DNA of 64,000 nt. Source: Winogradskyella ouciana. Lineage in GTDB: Bacteria; Bacteroidota; Bacteroidia; Flavobacteriales; Flavobacteriaceae. The position numbers were made by a program, and so were the translations under genes. Each line of letters opens with the position of its first letter. Within the stretch, counting starts at the first letter, position 1. Location: contig NZ_WJYA01000002.1 in the NCBI RefSeq assembly GCF_009709615.1, positions 310,001-374,000 on the forward strand, given 5' to 3'. This document shows positions 19,270 to 26,449 of the stretch, piece by piece. The notes under the pieces were generated by a model, which was not told where the DNA came from, ran no database searches, and worked only from the letters and a program-made list of their open reading frames with translations.

Positions 19270-19306
19270 GAAACGTATATACAGAGTTATATACGAGTTG
19301 GCAATA
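19270..19306 (+). other. Candidate attI-like recombination site
   Basis: Located 152 bases upstream of the recombinase start, at the beginning of the array. GTTGGCAATA at 19297-19306 is the exact reverse complement of TATTGCCAAC at 20836-20845, the start of the first attC-like palindrome, so this is where the first unit begins. It is preceded by an imperfect inverted repeat, GTATATAC-AGA-GTTATATAC, unlike the attC sites, as expected if this is the primary insertion site. No clear promoter was recognised. Confidence 0.6.
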
Positions 19307-19364
19307 ATTATAACCAACCTCGCGTAACACAATCAAAACTCAATCGTCTTATAATAAACAACCA

Positions 19365-20834
19365 ATGAAAAATATTATTTATTTCCTATTTCTTACAACG
19401 GCAATTTCGAGTTGTCAATCAAACAAAAATGAATTAAACAAACAAAAAGATTTTAGCTTTCTTACTGACAGTTTAAAAATTGACCAAAAATTAGAAAATT
19501 ATAAACTTGCAGGATTTAGTCTTGTGGTGTTTGAAAATTATGACATAGTTTATTCAAACCAGTTTGGACTTAAATCAACAAATTCTGATGAAAAAATAGA
19601 CGATAATACGGCATTTTCTACAGCATCAATTTCAAAACCAATAACCGCACTTCTATGTTTTATATTAGAGGTAAAAGGATTAATCGATTTAGATGAACCA
19701 ATAGACAACTATCTTAAACGTTGGCATTTGCCCAAGAGCCAATTTACTGAAAACAAAAATCCGACTTGGAAACAATTTTTAAATCATACGGCTGGAACAA
19801 GCCAACACGGTTTTGCAGACTTTTACGAAGGAGATACAATTCCAACAATAAAACAAAGTCTTTTAGGGCAATTGCCACGATATGACAAAGAAATTGAGTT
19901 TTTATTTACACCAGGAACAAGTTGGTCTTATAGCGGAGGCGGTTATGTTATTGTTCAAATGGCATTAGAGGACACTTTAAATAAGTCAATTGCAGAACTT
20001 GCAGATGAATACATCTTCTCACCTCTCGACTTGAAAAACACAACAATGATTCAGCCCAACCAAAAAGGATTTTTAACGAATGTCGCTCTTGTTCACGACA
20101 AGGACAACAAGGTTATAAAAACAGGTTTGCCAATAACACCGCAAGTTGCACCTTCAGGATTATGGTCAACACCGACTGAATTAGCCAAATTAACCATAGA
20201 AATACAAAATGCCTTACGAAATAAAGAGAACAAGATAATTTCTCATAATGTTGCCAAAAAAGCAATAGAAGTTACAGCCTTGAAAGATGCTGTCGGAGGT
20301 TGGAGTTATGGATGGCAAAGGTCATTTGGTTTTGACAACTACGATTGGTTTATGTGCAATGGTTCCAATACTGGAGTTGGTGGTGATATTTTTGCCACTA
20401 CAACAGATGGGAATGGTTTTGTTTTTCTTGCTAATGGAGAAAAACCAAATCGTTTTCCAGTTATTGACGAAACTCGAATAAAGCTTTTATCTCTTATGAA
20501 TTGGGAGCAAGAGTTGCCAAAAGAGGAAACAAAGGAAATACCCAATGACCTAAAAATAAGTTTGATTGGCACTTATGAAGACTTTCTTTACGGACAAGGA
20601 ATGCCAGCCAAAATATTAGAAAAAAATGACCGCCTTTACGTGGAATCCCCATTCTTTGAACATTTTAAAGGACAAAAAAATAGTGAAATGGTTTACTTGA
20701 AAAATGGATTATTTAAAATCATTGACTATCCAAATTTTTTAAAATTCAACATAAAAGATGGAAAACCAAAATCTGTGATTTTAACAAGAGATAATCTGAA
20801 TGTTGAAATTGAATTAAACGACAGCGAGAAATAA
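19365..20834 (+). CDS. Serine hydrolase, beta-lactamase/PBP family lipoprotein (cassette 1)
   Basis: 489 residues with a lipoprotein signal (FLFLTTAISSCQSN). The class C beta-lactamase/penicillin-binding fold shows SISK (Ser-x-x-Lys) in FSTASISKPITALL near residue 86, YSG in WSYSGGGYVIV near residue 187, and GSNTGVGGDIFA as the third motif. These proteins are usually esterases, peptidases or D-aminopeptidases rather than true beta-lactamases. It is the only gene in its unit and points the same way as all others in the array. A related serine hydrolase lies in the second accessory block (58252-59700). Confidence 0.85.
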   Translation: MKNIIYFLFLTTAISSCQSNKNELNKQKDFSFLTDSLKIDQKLENYKLAGFSLVVFENYDIVYSNQFGLKSTNSDEKIDDNTAFSTASISKPITALLCFILEVKGLIDLDEPIDNYLKRWHLPKSQFTENKNPTWKQFLNHTAGTSQHGFADFYEGDTIPTIKQSLLGQLPRYDKEIEFLFTPGTSWSYSGGGYVIVQMALEDTLNKSIAELADEYIFSPLDLKNTTMIQPNQKGFLTNVALVHDKDNKVIKTGLPITPQVAPSGLWSTPTELAKLTIEIQNALRNKENKIISHNVAKKAIEVTALKDAVGGWSYGWQRSFGFDNYDWFMCNGSNTGVGGDIFATTTDGNGFVFLANGEKPNRFPVIDETRIKLLSLMNWEQELPKEETKEIPNDLKISLIGTYEDFLYGQGMPAKILEKNDRLYVESPFFEHFKGQKNSEMVYLKNGLFKIIDYPNFLKFNIKDGKPKSVILTRDNLNVEIELNDSEK

Positions 20835-20835
20835 C

Positions 20836-20975
20836 TATTGCCAACACCGTATAAAATTAATTGCTTGCTTCTAGCCTACTTACGAAAGTCCTCGCGGACT
20901 TTCTATCTGTGATTTATTTGCTAACTTTAATGCTTAAACCACGCAACTAATCTTATACAAAACCGTTGTGAGCAA
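20836..20975 (+). repeat. attC-like site 1
   Basis: An imperfect 140-base palindrome after the serine hydrolase gene. Outer arms: TATTGCCAAC at the 5' side and the crossover G-TT at 20965 (CCGTTGTGAGC) at the 3' side. Central hairpin GAAAGTCC-TCGC-GGACTTTC at 20884-20903. The first ten bases are the exact reverse complement of the start of this unit at 19297. Confidence 0.85.
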
Positions 20976-21002
20976 TATCCGAAAAACATTACGCAGAAAT
21001 AA

Positions 21003-21902
21003 ATGTTAAGTTTCAGAAAAAATAATTTAGATAAAATAAAGTCATTTATTCGGAATTCGGAAGAAATCGAAATTGAACAATCTGACAAAGAAAAACTAAT
21101 CAAAATGATTAGACCAACTGTTGGAATTAGGACTAAACCGAGTGACGATAAAAACGTAAAAGTTGGAAAATCTAAAATTGGTGGGAAACCTGATTTACCA
21201 AAAGGCTTTGAATGGCCAAAAAAAGATAACAAATCAATGTTATTTTGTGCTCAATATAATTTAGCTGAAATAACAAAATTTGACAAAGAAAACATCTTGC
21301 CGAAAAAAGGATTTTTCTACATCTTTTTGAGTCTTGACCAAGAATGGAATGAATTTAATGGAGTAAACCAACCGTTTAAATTTATATTCAGCGAAACTGA
21401 AAATATCATTCGAACGGAATTCCCAAATGACCTTGAAGAAAATCAGACATTTAAAACAGCCGAAATCGAATATTTTCAATTTTACACAATACCAGACGAT
21501 GAGAATTACAAACTATTCGAGTTTGAGAAAAAATATGAGGATTTTTACTTTTATTTTTATCAACCTACGGATGAATATCTAATAGAAGAACTTTACGAAG
21601 ATTCAAATAAAATGCATCAAATTCTTGGATACGACAGGTCAATCCAATCAAGTGTAGTTTATGAATTCGCTTCAAAAGAATTAGGTCTTTATTTAGCCGA
21701 AAGTTCGGAATATAAAAAAAGATGGAATGATATAGTGGAATTGTCGAAAACTTATGAGTTGTTGTTACAATTAGACTGTTTTGATTCGAATACTGATTTG
21801 ACAAAATTTGGTGGAAGTGGAACTTATTATTTCGGACTATCAAAAACTGATTTAGAAAAAAAGAACTTTAATAATATAAAGATGTCGTTTCAAATGACAT
21901 AA
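21003..21902 (+). CDS. DUF1963 (YwqG-like) protein (cassette 2)
   Basis: 299 residues resembling the YwqG/DUF1963 family: KSKIGGKPDLPKGFEWPK near residue 58 is the typical GG.PxLP...WP motif, followed by FCAQYNLAEI and LPKKGFFYIFLSLDQEWNE, and the C-terminal KFGGSGTYYFGL. No signal peptide; cytoplasmic. The function of the family is not established, and it is often found in mobile or repeat-rich contexts. Only gene in its unit. Confidence 0.8.
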   Translation: MLSFRKNNLDKIKSFIRNSEEIEIEQSDKEKLIKMIRPTVGIRTKPSDDKNVKVGKSKIGGKPDLPKGFEWPKKDNKSMLFCAQYNLAEITKFDKENILPKKGFFYIFLSLDQEWNEFNGVNQPFKFIFSETENIIRTEFPNDLEENQTFKTAEIEYFQFYTIPDDENYKLFEFEKKYEDFYFYFYQPTDEYLIEELYEDSNKMHQILGYDRSIQSSVVYEFASKELGLYLAESSEYKKRWNDIVELSKTYELLLQLDCFDSNTDLTKFGGSGTYYFGLSKTDLEKKNFNNIKMSFQMT

Positions 21903-21907
21903 AATAC

Positions 21908-22048
21908 TGCGTACAACAACGTGTATAATTAATTGCTTTGGTCGTTGCTTATTTGGAAAATTCCTTCGGAATTTTCTCGCGTTCGTTTTTGTTTACTAAA
22001 TTAGTTGCTGAAACACGCAACTAACCATACACAAAACCGTTGTGCATA
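21908..22048 (+). repeat. attC-like site 2
   Basis: 5' arm TACAACAACGTGTATAATT at 21912-21930, central hairpin GGAAAATTCC / GGAATTTTC at 21955-21976, 3' arm with CATACACAAAACCGTTGTGC and crossover at 22039. The unit-specific ends match at 8 of 11 positions (TTGCTCACAAC expected, CTGCGTACAAC seen), the weakest of the six. Confidence 0.75.
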
Positions 22049-22090
22049 ATGCGAAAAATCATTCTGAAATTGAAAGTTTGAACTAAAAAA

Positions 22091-22177
22091 GCCAACGCGC
22101 AAACAGCACATTTATTTTTTTGCCAACGCGAAAAGCCAACGCTTAAAAAAATAAAAGAGCTGTTTCTTTGCCAACGC
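22091..22177. repeat. GCCAACGC hairpin element, left copy
   Basis: GCCAACGC occurs four times (22091, 22122, 22135, 22170). Between the outer copies are two 21-base arms (22101-22121 and 22145-22165) that pair at 19 of 21 positions, the two mismatches lying where CACATTTA faces TAAAAGAG. This and the region to 22251 form a 349-base stretch with no gene between attC 2 and the metal operon. A related element is on the other side of the operon at 28454-28533. Confidence 0.75.
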
Positions 22178-22211
22178 TAATTCCGTTCTTGACAATAGGA
22201 ATAAAAAACTT

Positions 22212-22226
22212 TGCAACGCCATTGCA
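22212..22226. promoter_or_regulatory. Putative operator of the Fur-type regulator (site 1)
   Basis: TGCAA-N5-TTGCA, a perfect inverted repeat 40 bases before the first gene of the metal operon. The same pattern (TGCAC-N5-TTGCA, with CCATTGCA in common) precedes the second transcription unit at 25229-25243. Confidence 0.55.
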
Positions 22227-22238
22227 TCATTAAATTTT

Positions 22239-22246
22239 TATCTTTG
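22239..22246 (+). promoter_or_regulatory. -7 box of the metal operon
   Basis: TATCTTTG is a perfect TAnnTTTG match. It ends only five bases before the GTG start at 22252, so transcription may begin at or near the start codon (leaderless message). Confidence 0.5.
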
Positions 22247-22251
22247 TAATT

Positions 22252-22572
22252 GTGAAATTTGTAACAATCATATTATCATTAATTATACTATTGCTTTCAG
22301 CAAAGCCTTGTTCTGATGGGCAAAATATAGAAGACCAGCAGCATCAAGACGAGATAAGTACAAATCACAACCACCAAGAAGATAGCGACGATTCATGTCC
22401 TGTAACTTGCATTTGTAATTGTTGCGGTATGACAATAACTTACGAACCCATCAAGACATTTGATTTAAAACTTAATATTGAAATCTCAACGGAGTTAATT
22501 TCTACATATCAGCCTATTTATAGGTTTAATTTCCTTTCCAATATTTGGCATCCGCCACAAGTAATCAGCTAA
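22252..22572 (+). CDS. Small His/Cys-rich secreted protein, DUF6660-like (cassette 3)
   Basis: 106 residues from a GTG start, with a signal peptide (FVTIILSLIILLLSAKPCSDG). A histidine-rich acidic linker (HQDEISTNHNHQEDSDD) leads to a cysteine cluster CPVTCICNCCG, suggesting metal binding in the periplasm. Small proteins of this form precede TonB receptors in Bacteroidota metal loci and are named DUF6660 in my recollection. First gene of an apparent operon with the receptor 50 bases downstream. Confidence 0.7.
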   Translation: MKFVTIILSLIILLLSAKPCSDGQNIEDQQHQDEISTNHNHQEDSDDSCPVTCICNCCGMTITYEPIKTFDLKLNIEISTELISTYQPIYRFNFLSNIWHPPQVIS

Positions 22573-22621
22573 AACAAATCGATTTTAAATCAATTATTTA
22601 GTTAATTACAAATACAATTCA

Positions 22622-24808
22622 ATGAATAAATACCTATTGAGCATAAAGCTCATATTAATACTTTGCCTATCGTTACAGGCACAAACGTCAGACATACAAA
22701 TAAAAGTCCTAACAGAAGCTGAAAACGAGCCTTTATTGGGTGCTACGGTTTATTTTGAAGCATTAGAAAAAGGAGCAGTAACCGATTTGGATGGTATTGC
22801 AACTTTTACAGAAATACCGGATGGTCAGCATCAAATAATAATTTCCTTTTTAGGTTTTGAAACATTTGAAACAACAATTCAAATTCCAAGCAATACAGCG
22901 TTTGTCTTTAAATTAAAAGAAGGTGGTAATCAATTAGATGCTGTAGTACTGCAATCTTCAAGAAGTACGAGAACCGTTAGAAAAATACCGACACGTATAG
23001 AGTTTATAGATGCAGAGGAATTAGGAGAAAAAGCTATAATGAATCCTACTAATATTTCTATGGTGCTTCGAGAAAGTACGGGAATACAGATGCAACAAAC
23101 ATCATTAAGTAGTGGGAGTACCAATATTCGTATTCAAGGATTGGACGGTAGGTACACACAGCTTTTAAGAGATGGGTTTCCATTATACGGTGGTTTCTCA
23201 AGTGGTTTGAGTATTTTACAAATCCCACCTTTAGACTTACAACAATTTGAAATTATTAAAGGAAGTTCGTCAACACTTTATGGTGGAGGTGCTATTGCAG
23301 GATTGGCAAATATGGTATCTAAAACACCAGACTTTGAACCTGCATTAGATATAATGCTTACACAAACACAAACGTTAGGAAGTACAGCCAATGTTTTTTA
23401 TAGCAAACGAAATGAAAAATTTGGTGTATCACTTTATGGTTCTGGTCATTATCAAAAAGCATACGACCCAGAAGATGATGGCTTTAGCAACCTACCAAAA
23501 ACAACATCAATTTCTTTTAATCCTAAATTGTTTTATTATCCATCAGAGAAAACAACACTTTGGTTTGGGTTAAACGGAACGTATGACGATAGAATTGGTG
23601 GAGATATTACCAAAATTGAAAGTGGAGAAAATGGCATACATCAATATACTGAAGAAAACAATTCAAAACGATTAAGCAGTCAATTGGTATATCAAACACA
23701 ATTAGATTCTGTTAGTTCATTAGAGTTTAAAAATAGTGTCTCTTTTTTCGATAGGAATTTAACAGTTCCGGATTTCAATTTTGATGGCAAACAGACAAAT
23801 ACCTTTACTGAAATCTCATATAACACAGTTTCAGAAAAAACGGATTGGATAGTTGGAGCTAATCTATATACCTCAAATTTTGATGAAAATGATAACGCAC
23901 CGCTACAGCGAGACCAAAAAGATGTGACCTTTGGAGCATTTGCAAATAATATTTATGACTTATCAGATAATTGGATATTAGAAACAGGATTAAGAGCAGA
24001 TTATAATACTGATTTCGGTTTCTTTCCACTTCCAAGAATTTCATTACTCTACAAAAATGATAGTGGGTTTTCAAGTAGAATTGGTGGAGGTTTAGGGTAT
24101 AAGATTCCAGATATTTTTACAGAAGAAGCAGAGTATATTAATTTTGAAAATGTCCTCGCCATAGATAAATCAACAATAGATGCAGAACGTTCTTATGGTA
24201 TCAATTTCGATGTAAACTATCAAACACGATTATCTGATGAGATTGGTTTTTCTATAAACCAATTATTCTATGTGACTGCAATAAATGATGGATTGCTTTT
24301 AAATTCAACAGATAACGGATTATTTCAGTTTGAAAATGCCCCAGATGAAATTTTAAGTAAAGGAGCAGAAACAAATATAAAATTTACTTACAAAGACTTT
24401 AGATGGTTTTTAAACTATGCGCTTATTGATACCAAACTAAATTATTTACCTGGTAATCCACAGAAGCCATTAACCGCAAGACATAACGCAGGTAGTGTTT
24501 TAATGTACGAATCTGAAAAATGGCGAATTGGTTATGAAACCTTTTATACGGGAAAACAGTTTTTATCTAATGGAACCGAAACTACAGACTTTGTAACTAT
24601 GGGTTTATTGGTTATGCGTAACTTTAAATTAGGAAGTGTATTTGTAAATTTTGAAAACTTTACAGATAGAAGACAAAGCAGATTTTCACCTTTAGTTTTA
24701 CCGCCACACGACAATCCTGTTTTTCCAGAGATTTATGCACCTACAGATGGTTTTATATTTAGTGTAGGACTTATTATTAAACCATTTGGTAACGAAGACC
24801 ACGATTAA
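22622..24808 (+). CDS. TonB-dependent outer-membrane receptor of the metal locus
   Basis: 728 residues. Signal peptide (IKLILILCLSLQAQ), then a carboxypeptidase-regulatory-like domain of about 80 residues (EAENEPLLGATVYFEALEKG), the plug domain (IPTRIEFIDAEELGEKA; QLLRDGFPLYGG; IIKGSSSTLYGGGAIAG) and a beta-barrel ending in aromatic strands. It imports a scarce metal complex or similar ligand with TonB energy. Context with a Fur-type repressor and efflux genes suggests a metal ligand, but which one is open. Confidence 0.9.
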   Translation: MNKYLLSIKLILILCLSLQAQTSDIQIKVLTEAENEPLLGATVYFEALEKGAVTDLDGIATFTEIPDGQHQIIISFLGFETFETTIQIPSNTAFVFKLKEGGNQLDAVVLQSSRSTRTVRKIPTRIEFIDAEELGEKAIMNPTNISMVLRESTGIQMQQTSLSSGSTNIRIQGLDGRYTQLLRDGFPLYGGFSSGLSILQIPPLDLQQFEIIKGSSSTLYGGGAIAGLANMVSKTPDFEPALDIMLTQTQTLGSTANVFYSKRNEKFGVSLYGSGHYQKAYDPEDDGFSNLPKTTSISFNPKLFYYPSEKTTLWFGLNGTYDDRIGGDITKIESGENGIHQYTEENNSKRLSSQLVYQTQLDSVSSLEFKNSVSFFDRNLTVPDFNFDGKQTNTFTEISYNTVSEKTDWIVGANLYTSNFDENDNAPLQRDQKDVTFGAFANNIYDLSDNWILETGLRADYNTDFGFFPLPRISLLYKNDSGFSSRIGGGLGYKIPDIFTEEAEYINFENVLAIDKSTIDAERSYGINFDVNYQTRLSDEIGFSINQLFYVTAINDGLLLNSTDNGLFQFENAPDEILSKGAETNIKFTYKDFRWFLNYALIDTKLNYLPGNPQKPLTARHNAGSVLMYESEKWRIGYETFYTGKQFLSNGTETTDFVTMGLLVMRNFKLGSVFVNFENFTDRRQSRFSPLVLPPHDNPVFPEIYAPTDGFIFSVGLIIKPFGNEDHD

Positions 24809-24810
24809 TT

Positions 24811-25224
24811 ATGAAAACAATAGAACAACTATTAGAGTCAAAAAATATACGTGTTACCGCAATGCGTTTATTAATTTATAGGTTTCTTGCTGAAAAAAAG
24901 GTAGCAGTAACTTTGAGTGATATAGAAAATGCATTTGAAAAAGCAGATAGAACTACCTTATACAGAACCATTAAAACCTTTGAAGAGAATGTTATTGTTC
25001 ATCAAATAGACGATGGTACAGGAATTACTAAATATGCATTATGTGAAGAAGGATGTAATTGTGATATAAAAAACGATTTGCATTTACATTTCCATTGTAA
25101 CAATTGCAATGAAACCATTTGCCTAACAGAACATAAAATACCGCAAATTAAAGTACCTGATGGTTTTGTGTCAGAGAATGTGAACTTGGTGGTAAAAGGT
25201 ATTTGCGCTAAGTGTAGTGGTTAA
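24811..25224 (+). CDS. Fur-family metal-responsive transcriptional repressor
   Basis: 137 residues. N-terminal winged helix (ENAFEKADRTTLYRTIKTFEENVI), then the Fur metal region HLHFHCNNCNETICL and a C-terminal CAKC, giving two CxxC pairs for structural zinc and a His-rich sensory site. Starts two bases after the receptor stop. Two related inverted repeats (22212 and 25229), each before a transcription unit of this cluster, are its most likely operators. Metal specificity (Zn, Fe or other) is not determined. Confidence 0.85.
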   Translation: MKTIEQLLESKNIRVTAMRLLIYRFLAEKKVAVTLSDIENAFEKADRTTLYRTIKTFEENVIVHQIDDGTGITKYALCEEGCNCDIKNDLHLHFHCNNCNETICLTEHKIPQIKVPDGFVSENVNLVVKGICAKCSG

Positions 25225-25228
25225 TTAT

Positions 25229-25243
25229 TGCACAACCATTGCA
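25229..25243. promoter_or_regulatory. Putative operator of the Fur-type regulator (site 2)
   Basis: TGCAC-N5-TTGCA, sharing TTGCA-N3-CCATTGCA with the site at 22212. It lies in the 56-base gap before the DUF3703 gene and so would govern the transporter genes. Confidence 0.5.
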
Positions 25244-25280
25244 CTTATAATTACAGTACATTTATACAAAATTAGAGGAT

Positions 25281-25640
25281 ATGAAGTTTAATACTAAAAT
25301 ACCTAAACATCTGAAAAAGGCGTATAACGAAGAATTAGAACAATACAGTTTCTGTTTAGAAAATAAGCGATTTTGTGATGCTTGGTATCATTTAGAACGC
25401 AGTCATATCATAGGTCAATCTTATCCAATAGAACATACCTATTCACATTGGTTAATGCTAAAATTTGGATTTCGACATAAAGACACTAAAGAGGTAATAG
25501 GACAAATAATTAGGTTGCTTGTGGGTGGCTGGAAATCATTTATAAATTACGTACCACTTGGCAATACAGGTGGTGCAAACGTGCTACCATTAAAACGTAT
25601 GCCAATTCCAAATGACATTGAAAAATTATTAGATATATAA
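25281..25640 (+). CDS. DUF3703 protein
   Basis: 119 residues. Conserved features of DUF3703 are visible: AWYHLERSHIIGQSYPIEHTYSH, the repeat GQIIRLLVGGWKSF, and VPLGNTGGANVLPLKRMPIP near the end. The family is small, of unknown function, and is commonly found with heavy-metal transport genes. The stop overlaps the next start by one base, indicating translational coupling. Confidence 0.8.
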   Translation: MKFNTKIPKHLKKAYNEELEQYSFCLENKRFCDAWYHLERSHIIGQSYPIEHTYSHWLMLKFGFRHKDTKEVIGQIIRLLVGGWKSFINYVPLGNTGGANVLPLKRMPIPNDIEKLLDI

Positions 25641-26233
25641 TGAAAAATAAATTAACGGTTACAAGTATCCTAACAGCAATCACAGCTTCATTATGTTGTA
25701 TTACACCAGTTTTGGCTCTAATCGCAGGAACAAGCGGAATTGCTTCAGCATTTTCTTGGATAGAACCTTTTAGACCTTATCTAATTGGACTGACAGTTTT
25801 AGTTCTTGGATTTGCTTGGTATCAAAAATTAAAATCAGAAAAAGAAATAGACTGTGAATGTGAAACGGATGAAAAACCAAAATTTATGCAGTCAAAAACC
25901 TTTTTAGGCATTGTAACAATATTCGCAGTAGTGATGTTGGCGTTCCCATACTACTCAAGTATATTTTATCCAAATTCAGAGAAACAAATGGTTATCGTTG
26001 ATAAATCAAATATCAAAACAATAGAATATAAAATTAGCGGAATGACCTGTGCCAGTTGTGAAGCACACGTAAACCACGAAGTAAATAAACTTAACGGAAT
26101 TGTAAACTCAAAAACATCATACGAAAATGGTAACGCAATCATTGAGTTTGATAAAACCAAAACCAATGAAGCGGAAATTGAGAAAGCAATTAATTCTACA
26201 GGTTATAAAGTAACTAATAAAAAAGAAAATTAA
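25640..26233 (+). CDS. MerT-like membrane protein fused to a heavy-metal-associated domain (MerTP)
   Basis: 197 residues. Three hydrophobic helices; the first contains the vicinal cysteines ASLCCITPVL typical of MerT mercury transporters. After about residue 125 is an HMA domain with GMTCASCEAHV, the metal-binding CxxC. In Bacteroidota such fusions are called MerTP and hand a soft metal ion from the periplasm to the cytoplasm. No mercuric reductase is nearby, so the real metal may differ from mercury. Confidence 0.8.
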   Translation: MKNKLTVTSILTAITASLCCITPVLALIAGTSGIASAFSWIEPFRPYLIGLTVLVLGFAWYQKLKSEKEIDCECETDEKPKFMQSKTFLGIVTIFAVVMLAFPYYSSIFYPNSEKQMVIVDKSNIKTIEYKISGMTCASCEAHVNHEVNKLNGIVNSKTSYENGNAIIEFDKTKTNEAEIEKAINSTGYKVTNKKEN

Positions 26234-26439
26234 TGAAAATTATGCTAAAATCGGAAATCACTTGCCCTAACTGCGGACATAAAAAAGTGGAAGATATGCC
26301 TAATAACGCTTGTCAATTCTTTTACGAGTGTGAGCATTGTAAAACGGTTCTAAAACCAAACGAAGGAGATTGTTGTGTGTATTGTTCTTATGGAACAGTT
26401 CCTTGTCCACCAATTCAACAAAACAAAAGTTGTTGTTAA
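26233..26439 (+). CDS. GDCCVxC-domain small metal-binding protein
   Basis: 68 residues carrying ITCPNCGHKK near the start, CEHCKTVLKP in the middle and GDCCVYCSYGTVPCPP near the end, the name-giving GDCCVxC motif, plus a terminal CC. It overlaps the MerTP stop by one base. Homologs regularly accompany MerTP genes; some carry selenocysteine in place of one cysteine, not so here. Probably a cytoplasmic metal carrier. Confidence 0.85.
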   Translation: MKIMLKSEITCPNCGHKKVEDMPNNACQFFYECEHCKTVLKPNEGDCCVYCSYGTVPCPPIQQNKSCC

Positions 26440-26449
26440 AACTAACTTG

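Noticed and set aside
20836..20975. attC-like palindromes as simple transcription terminators
   Set aside because: They are far too long, lack a T-run after the stem and have unit-specific end complementarity that a terminator would not need.
22085..22180. CRISPR array from the repeated GCCAACGC motif
   Set aside because: The repeat is only 8 bases, spacing is irregular and the intervening sequences pair with each other; no cas genes are near.
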